Translations under genes and position numbers: made by a program | Shown here: positions 30,720 through 37,193 of the stretch, one piece after another | Layout: every line of letters starts with the position of its first letter | Position numbering within the stretch: the first letter of the stretch is position 1 | The notes under the pieces: model-generated | Database searches by the model: none | What the model was told of the DNA's origin: nothing | The model's input: only the letters and a program-made list of their open reading frames with translations | DNA from: Paulinella micropora | Lineage: Eukaryota > Cercozoa > Imbricatea > Euglyphida | DNA: 37,193 nt | Reading direction: 5' to 3' | Assembly: GCA_009731375.1 (NCBI GenBank) | Contig: BJOX01000020.1 | Coordinates: 1,308,635 to 1,345,827 of the forward strand

Positions 30720-31865
30720 TCTGGCGCGCTTAGGGAACAGCTGCTAGAAATTTTTTAAATAGCGGCATTGATATCTTACAATATATTATGAGGAAGGTTT
30801 CCAAGAGGATTAAGCTTCAAAAAATTTTTTGAAAGCGCTGGGGCTCGGCGGCGTTTTTGGCTCGGCGGCGCTGCCGGCGGCGGGCGGCAAAAAAAAAAAT
30901 TCTGAAAAACGATGCCGGGGGTTTGCTACTGCTCGGATATGTTGATTTACGATGTTTGCTGGCTATGGACCCCTTTTCGAGCTGCTTAGACATGTTTGGA
31001 TGCTCCGCGGCAGGTGCTTGAGATGTTGGCTGCCGCCGACTTTTCGACGGTGGCCAACTGTCTGGCGCGCTTAGGGAACAGCTGCTAGAAAATTTTAAAT
31101 AGCGGGGACATTGATATTTTACAATACATGAGGAAGGTTTCCAAGAAGGTTAAGCTTCAAAACATTTTTTGAAGGCGCTGGGGCCCCGGCAAGTTTTTGG
31201 CTCGGCGGCGCTGCCGGCGGCAGGCGGCCAAAACAAATTTTTCTGAAAAACTATGCCGGGGGGTTGCTACTGCTCTGATATGTTGATTTACGATGTTTGC
31301 TGGCTATGGACCCCATTTCGAGCTGGTTAGACATGTTTGGATGCTCCGCGGCAGGTGTTTTAGATGTCGGCTGCCGCCGACTTTTCGACGGCAGCCAACT
31401 GTTCGACGGCAGCCAACTGTCTGGCGCGCTATTCTGAAAAAAGATGCAGGGGGGTTGCTACTGCTCGGATATGTTGATTTACGATGTTTGCTGGCTATGG
31501 ACCCCATTTCGAGCTGGTTAGACATGTTTGGATGCTCCGCGGCAGGTGCTTGAGATGTCGGCTGCCGCCGACTTTTCGACGGCGGCCAACTGTCTGGCGC
31601 GCTATTCTGAAAAACGATGCAGGGGAGTTGCTACTGCTTAGATATGTTGATTTACGATATTTGCTGGCTATGGACCCCATTTCGAGCTGCTTAGACATGT
31701 TTGGATGCTCCGCGGCAGGTGCTTGAGATGTCGGCTGCCGCCGACTTTTCGACGGCGGCCAACTGTCTGGCGCGCTTAGGGAACAGCTGCTAGGTATTTT
31801 TTAAACAGCGGCATTGATATCTTACAATACATGAGGAAGGTTTCCAAGAGGGTTAAGCTTCAAAA
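30720..31865 (-). repeat. 341/172-bp satellite upstream of the - strand gag-like gene
   Basis: Units begin TCTGGCGCGC at 30720, 31061, 31420, 31592 and 31765, giving periods of 341, 359, 172 and 173. The long form has an extra ~170 bases (TTAGGGAACAGCTGCTAG, TTACAATA, GAGGAAGGTTTCCAAGA, GGCTCGGCGGCGCTGCCGGC). The short form jumps from GCGCGC straight to ATTCTGAAAAA. Each unit keeps a - strand ATG frame, MS[KN]QLE[KM]GSIASK (ATGs at 30993, 31334, 31525 and 31698). Read on the - strand, the last unit joins the open frame of the gag-like ORF. Confidence 0.88.
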
Positions 31866-31929
31866 CATCAGGTAAAGCCATGGCGATGAATAATGTGAAG
31901 GTCTTCAAGAGAGATTGCTTTACCTGATG
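31866..31929. repeat. 13-bp perfect inverted repeat at satellite/minisatellite junction
   Basis: CATCAGGTAAAGC (31866-31878) and GCTTTACCTGATG (31917-31929) are exact complements, with 38 bases between. The pair sits exactly where the satellite ends and the 27-bp minisatellite begins. Confidence 0.85.
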
Positions 31930-32770
31930 GAACCACCGCCGCCGCCGCCACTACATAACAAATATTACGCCGCCGCCGCCGCCACTACATACTACGCCGC
32001 CGCCGCCGCCACTACATACTACGCCGCCGCCGCCGCCACTACATACTATGCCGCCGCCGCCGCCACTACATATTACGCCGCCGCCGCCGCCACTACATAC
32101 TATGCCGCCGCCGCCGCCACTACATATTACGCCGCCGCCGCCGCCACTACATACTATGCCGCCGCCGCCGCCACTACATATTACGCCGCCGCCGCCGCCA
32201 CTACATACTATGCCGCCGCCGCCGCCACTACATATTACGCCGCCGCCGCCGCCACTACATACTATGCCGCCGCCGCCGCCACTACATATTACGCCGCCGC
32301 CGCCGCCACTACATACTATGCCGCCGCCGCCGCCACTACATATTACGCCGCCGCCGCCGCCACTACATACTATGCCGCCGCCGCCGCCACTACATATTAC
32401 GCCGCCGCCGCCGCCACTACATACTATGCCGCCGCCGCCGCCACTACATATTACGCCGCCGCCGCCGCCACTACATACTATGCCGCCGCCGCCGCCACTA
32501 CATATTACGCCGCCGCCGCCGCCACTACATACTATGCCGCCGCCGCTATACATAATACGCCTCATAGGTGCCAATACATACTACGCTTCCGCCGCTATAC
32601 ATACTACGCCGCCGCCGCCGCCACTGTACATACTACGCCGCCGCCGCCGCCGCCGCAACTACATACTATGCAGCCGCCGCCGCCACTACATATTACGCCG
32701 CCGCCGCCGCCGCCACTACATACTATGCCGCCGCCGCCGCCGCCACTACATACTATGCAGCCGCCGCCTG
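31930..32770 (+). repeat. 27-bp GC-rich minisatellite in 54-bp dimers
   Basis: The unit is (CCG)4-5 then CCACTACATACTATG or CCACTACATATTACG. From about 32040 to 32535 the two variants alternate strictly, so the higher-order period is 54 bases. Both flanks hold degenerate copies (to about 32768). 27 is a multiple of three, so all six frames stay open and give Ala-Thr-Tyr, Pro-Leu-His or Gly-Val-Cys repeats. I read these as by-products. Confidence 0.95.
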
Positions 32771-32774
32771 TTCA

Positions 32775-33180
32775 TACATATGTATGTATGCATGTATGTA
32801 TGTATGTATGTATGTATGTATGTGTATTCGCCAATATTAGGTTTTGTATCACGGGCGGTGATGGCGCGGGCACATAGTAAATACATACATACATACATAC
32901 ATATGTATGTATGTATGTATGTATTTATGTATGTATGTAAGTATGTGTGTGTATTCGCCAATATTAGGTTTTGTATCACGGGCGATGGCGCGGGCGGGGG
33001 CGGCGATGGCGCGTGCGCGGGCGGGGAGGCGGTAGTAAGAGCGAGTGCGGCGCGGGCGGGGGCGGATGGACTAGCACCCTCCCGGACCGGGGTAGTTTGT
33101 TTTCATGACCGAGCGTCGCTTAGACACAGCGTTCGTGCTGGCTTGCGTCTGGACCGGGCGGGAACTGGCCTAAAACCTCA
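32775..33180. repeat. ATGT/CATA arrays, duplicated 50-bp spacer and GGC-rich sequence
   Basis: ATGT arrays flank a GTGTATTCGCCAATATTAGG...GGCGATGGCGCGGG spacer present at about 32820-32870 and 32948-32992. GGCG-rich sequence follows to about 33065, then ~115 unique bases in which nothing is recognised. Confidence 0.85.
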
Positions 33181-33187
33181 GTAGTAA

Positions 33188-33640
33188 GTTTTAACCCTAA
33201 CCCTCAGTAACCGTAGCACTAACCCAAACCCTAACCCTAATTTAAACTCGAGGTCCCGGGAACGACTTTAATTTCTCGGGAATGCTGGCTAGACCTGGTT
33301 CTCGCGGCCCAATCCCACCGGCAGGTGTCCAAACGGCAGTAGACAGCGAGCGGAACCGCCGCGGCATGCACTGGCTCCCTGGCGGACACTTCGAATTCAT
33401 TTGCAGCCCTAAGCCTAACCCTAACCCTAGCCCTCCGGCAGGCCACTTCCAAGTCCCGTTCGATAGCTTGTTAGTTTGCAGGTTCATGAAGCTAGGTAAT
33501 TCTTTATTAAATCATAACTTTGCATTTTTCCGTTAATGTTTCGTATCGAACACCAACCATTTTAAAATCATCAATAATCAAGGCTGCGCAAACTCATTCA
33601 TAGCTTCGCGACCCTTGAATCAGATCAACTGTTTTAATAA
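33188..33640. other. Telomere-like remnants and unassigned unique sequence
   Basis: Short CCCTAA runs lie at 33193-33240 and 33408-33430, same orientation as the left blocks. Between and after them is GC-mixed unique sequence with a diverged repeated element (GGCAGGTGTCCAAA, CTGGCGGACACTTCGAATTC, CCGGCAGGCCACTTCCAAGT). 33540-33640 is AT-rich. Frames of 71-84 codons show no domain. Confidence 0.6.
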
Positions 33641-33659
33641 TATAATTATATATGTTTGC

Positions 33660-34865
33660 TTCATTCCTTGGGGGGCAGCGGCGGCGGCAGCGGCGGCGGC
33701 GGCACGGGCGAGGGCGGCAAGATGATCGAAGAGAGAGAGAGAGAGAGAGGGCGAGGGCGAGAGAGAGGGCGAGGGCGAGAGCGAGGGAGAGGGCGAGGGC
33801 GAGAGCGAGGGCGAGAGCGAGGGCGAGAGCGAGGGCGAGAGCGAGGGCGAGAGCGAGGGCGAGAGCGAGGGCGAGGGGCAGGGCGAGGGCGAGGNNNNNN
33901 NNNNNNNNNNNNNNNNNNNNNNNNNNNNNNNNNNNNNNNNNNNNNNNNNNNNNNNNNNNNNNNNNNNNNNNNNNNNNNNNNNNNNNNNNNNNNNNNNNNN
34001 NNNNNNNNNNNNNNNNNNNNNNNNNNNNNNNNNNNNNNNNNNNNNNNNNNNNNNNNNNNNNNNNNNNNNNNNNNNNNNNNNNNNNNNNNNNNNNNNNNNN
34101 NNNNNNNNNNNNNNNNNNNNNNNNNNNNNNNNNNNNNNNNNNNNNNNNNNNNNNNNNNNNNNNNNNNNNNNNNNNNNNNNNNNNNNNNNNNNNNNNNNNN
34201 NNNNNNNNNNNNNNNNNNNNNNNNNNNNNNNNNNNNNNNNNNNNNNNNNNNNNNNNNNNNNNNNNNNNNNNNNNNNNNNNNNNNNNNNNNNNNNNNNNNN
34301 NNNNNNNNNNNNNNNNNNNNNNNNNNNNNNNNNNNNNNNNNNNNNNNNNNNNNNNNNNNNNNNNNNNNNNNNNNNNNNNNNNNNNNNNNNNNNNNNNNNN
34401 NNNNNNNNNNNNNNNNNNNNNNNNNNNNNNNNNNNNNNNNNNNNNNNNNNNNNNNNNNNNNNNNNNNNNNNNNNNNNNNNNNNNNNNNNNNNNNNNNNNN
34501 NNNNNNNNNNNNNNNNNNNNNNNNNNNNNNNNNNNNNNNNNNNNNNNNNNNNNNNNNNNNNNNNNNNNNNNNNNNNNNNNNNNNNNNNNNNNNNNNNNNN
34601 NNNNNNNNNNNNNNNNNNNNNNNNNNNNNNNNNNNNNNNNNNNNNNNNNNNNNNNNNNNNNNNNNNNNNNNNNNNNNNNNNNNNNNNNNNNNNNNNNNNN
34701 NNNNNNNNNNNNNNNNNNNNNNNNNNNNNNNNNNNNNNNNNNNNNNNNNNNNNNNNNNNNNNNNNNNNNNNNNNNNNNNNNNNNNNNNNNNNNNNNNNNN
34801 NNNNNNNNGGCGAGGGCGAGGGCGAGGGCGAGGGCGAGGGCAAGGGCGAGGGTGAGGGCAAGATG

Positions 34866-34904
<39 letters not shown>

Positions 34905-34945
34905 GGCAGCGGCGGCGGCACGGGCGAGGGCGGCAAGATGATCAA

Positions 34946-34978
<33 letters not shown>

Positions 34979-35066
34979 CAAAGAGAGAGAGAAAGAGAGA
35001 GAGAGAGAGTGTGAGTGGGAGAGAGAGGGAGTGTGTGTGTGTGAGAGAGAGAGAGTGAGTGTGAGA

Positions 35067-35098
<32 letters not shown>

Positions 35099-35114
35099 TA
35101 GAGAGAGAAAGAGA

Positions 35115-35157
<43 letters not shown>

Positions 35158-35230
35158 CGGCGGCTGCGGCGGCGGCTGCGGCGGCGGCAGCGGCGGCAGC
35201 GGCGGCGGCACGAGCGAGGGCGGCACGATG

Positions 35231-35279
<49 letters not shown>

Positions 35280-35368
35280 AGAGAGAGAGAGGGAGGGAGA
35301 GAGAGAGAGAGAGAAAGAGAGAAAGGGAGAAAGAGAGAAAGTGAGTGAGTGAGTGAAGAGAGTGTGTG

Positions 35369-35402
<34 letters not shown>

Positions 35403-35482
35403 GAAAGAGAGAGAGAGCGAGTGAGAGAGAGAGAGAGAGAAAGAGAGAGTGTGTGTTTGTGTGTGAGAGAGAGAGAGAGAGC

Positions 35483-35519
<37 letters not shown>

Positions 35520-35564
35520 CGCGGCGGCAGCAGCGGCGGCGGCACGGGCGAGGGCGGCAAGATG

Positions 35565-35619
<55 letters not shown>

Positions 35620-35939
35620 NNNNNNNNNNNNNNNNNNNNNNNNNNNNNNNNNNNNNNNNNNNNNNNNAGAGAGAGAAAGAGAGAGAAAGAGAGAGAAAGA
35701 GAGAGAAAGAGAGAGAAAGAGAGAGAAAGAGAGAGAAAGAGAAAGAGAGAGTGAGTGAGTGAGTGAGTGAGTGTGTGTTTGTGTGTGTGCTAGAGAGAGA
35801 GAGAGAGAAAGAGTGAGTGAGAGAGAGAGTATGTGAGAGAGAGAGAGAGTGAGTGAGTGAGAGAGAGAGAGAGAGTATGTGTGTGAGAGAGAGAGAGAGA
35901 GATAGATAGAGAGAGAGAGAGAAAGAGAAAGAGAGAGAG

Positions 35940-35977
<38 letters not shown>

Positions 35978-36025
35978 GGGGGGGGGGGGGGGGGGGGGGG
36001 GGAGGNNNNNNNNNNNNNNAAGATG

Positions 36026-36061
<36 letters not shown>

Positions 36062-36197
36062 TAGAGAGAGAGAAAGAGAGAGTGGCGGCAGCGGCGGCGG
36101 CAGCGGCGGCGGCACGGGCGAGGGCGGCAAGATGATCAAAGAGAGAGAGAGAGAGAGAGAGAAAGCGAGAGAAAGCGAGAGAGAGAGAGAGAGAAAG

Positions 36198-36263
<66 letters not shown>

Positions 36264-36462
36264 TGTGTGTGTGTGTGTGTGTGCGTCTGTGAGAGAGAGA
36301 GAGAGAGAGTGAGTGAGTGAGTGAGTGAGAGAGAGTGTGTGTGTGTGAGTGAGAGAGAGAGTGTGAGGGAGAGAAAGCGGCGACAGCGGCGGCAGCGGCG
36401 GCGGCAGCGGCGGCGGCACGGGCGAGGGCGGCAAGATGATCGAAGAGAGAGAGAGCGAGAGC

Positions 36463-36505
<43 letters not shown>

Positions 36506-36637
36506 TGAGTGAGTGAGTGAGTGAGAGTGTGTGTGTGTGTGTATGTGTGTGTGTGTGAGAGAGAGAGAGAGGGAGAGAGAGAGTGAGTGAGAGAGTGAGT
36601 GAGAGAGAGAGTCTGTGTGTGTGAGAGAGAGAGAAAG

Positions 36638-36707
<70 letters not shown>

Positions 36708-36745
36708 GCGGCAGCGGCGACGGCACGGGCGAGGGCGGCAAGATG

Positions 36746-36783
<38 letters not shown>

Positions 36784-36861
36784 GTGGCGGCAGCGGCGGC
36801 GGCACGGGCGAGGGCGGCAAGATGATCGAAGAGAGAGAGAGAGAGAGANNNNNNNNNNGAA

Positions 36862-36899
<38 letters not shown>

Positions 36900-37135
36900 T
36901 GAATGTGTGTGTGAGAGAGAGAGAGAGAGAGTGAGTGAGACAGAGAGAGAGAGAGCGTTTGTGTGTGTGTGTGTGTGTATGAGAGAGAGAGAGAGAGAGA
37001 GAGAGAGCGGCGGCTGCGGCGGCGGCTGCGGCGGCGGCAGCGACGGCAGCGGCGGTGGCACGAGCGAGGGCGGCAAGATGATCGAATAGAGAAAGAAAGA
37101 GAGAGAGAGAGAGAGAAAGAGAAAGAGAAAGAGAG

Positions 37136-37173
<38 letters not shown>

Positions 37174-37193
37174 GGAGAGAGAGAGAGAGAGAG
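33660..37193 (+). repeat. (GA)n-rich satellite with GGCGGC...GATGATCGAAGAG core
   Basis: A core of GGCGGCAGC units, GGCGGCACGGGCGAGGGCGG and CAAGATGATCGAAGAG precedes a long (GA)n array with GTGA, TGTG and GAAA tracts. GATGATC occurs eleven times (33721, 34862, 34937, 35227, 35561, 36022, 36131, 36435, 36742, 36821, 37077), with irregular spacing of about 76-334 outside the gap. Four N gaps fall inside. A G run of about 29 lies at 35977-36002. Frames of up to 1066 codons (Ser-Leu or Arg-Glu repeats) are repeat translations. Confidence 0.93.
33895..34808. other. Assembly gap (914 N)
   Basis: N run inside GGCGAG-type repeat. Both sides are the same GGCGAGGGCGAG sequence, so the hidden part is probably more of it. 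Confidence 1.

Noticed and set aside
20190-30720. Envelope glycoprotein call for the Cys-rich segments
   Set aside because: Cys, sequons and beta strands are suggestive, but no signal peptide, transmembrane helix, furin site or fusion motif is visible.
31915-33184. 320- and 378-codon frames of Ala-Thr-Tyr or Pro-Pro-Leu-His repeats
   Set aside because: Products of a 27-bp minisatellite whose period is divisible by three; all frames are equally open.
33620-37076. 1066- and 428-codon Ser-Leu frames and Arg-Glu frames
   Set aside because: (GA)n/(CT)n translations spanning N gaps, with no codon bias or domain.

Overview
This is a nuclear eukaryotic window, not a prokaryotic one. Most of it is short tandem repeat: (GATA/CTAT)n, (CATA)n, (TTTA)n, (AAT)n, (GA)n and interstitial CCCTAA (TTAGGG-type) telomere-like repeat. 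It holds no intact, conventionally spaced gene set, no rRNA and no intact tRNA. TTAGGG-type repeat argues against arthropods (TTAGG) and land plants (TTTAGGG), but it is shared by many animals, fungi and protists, so I do not name a species. Eight N runs mark assembly gaps at 2317-2566, 11505-11514, 11674-11749, 28670-28794, 33895-34808, 35620-35667, 36006-36019 and 36849-36858.

Layout. 1-5085: CTAT/GATA arrays and telomere-like arrays, punctuated by a recurring ~30-bp core that looks like an acceptor/mini-exon/donor. 5106-8470: a ~75-bp satellite, CATA arrays and foldback elements. 8519-13540: microsatellites enclosing several 60-450 bp dispersed sequences, each present twice. 13560-14990: a ~150-bp AT-rich satellite. 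15000-18975: more microsatellites, foldback copies, a tRNA-derived SINE fragment and a 212-bp MITE. 18974-20189: unassigned unique sequence.

20190-30720 is the only region with protein-coding character. Two decayed, convergent elements meet near 27.7 kb. On the + strand (about 20.2-27.64 kb) the C-ending-codon signal jumps repeatedly between frames and crosses in-frame TAA, TAG and TGA. It reads as Cys-rich and beta-strand-rich segments, a gag-like block with a split zinc-knuckle-like motif, a retropepsin-like block and a long Trp/Tyr/Cys-rich block. On the - strand (about 30.72-27.77 kb) a second gag-like sequence carries a CCCH finger and leads into a retropepsin-like segment. I found no reverse transcriptase, RNase H or integrase motif in either. 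The + element is cut by a 269-bp foldback transposon with perfect 36-bp terminal inverted repeats.

Upstream (for the - strand) of the second gag lies a 341/172-bp satellite whose last copy runs without a stop into the gag reading frame, like a retroelement with a tandem-monomer 5' leader. 31866-37193 is a 27-bp GC-rich minisatellite arranged as 54-bp dimers, telomere remnants, and a (GA)n-rich satellite with a conserved core seen eleven times. Long Ser-, Pro-, Tyr-Leu-Ser-Ile- or Arg-rich open frames are mostly shadows of repeats.
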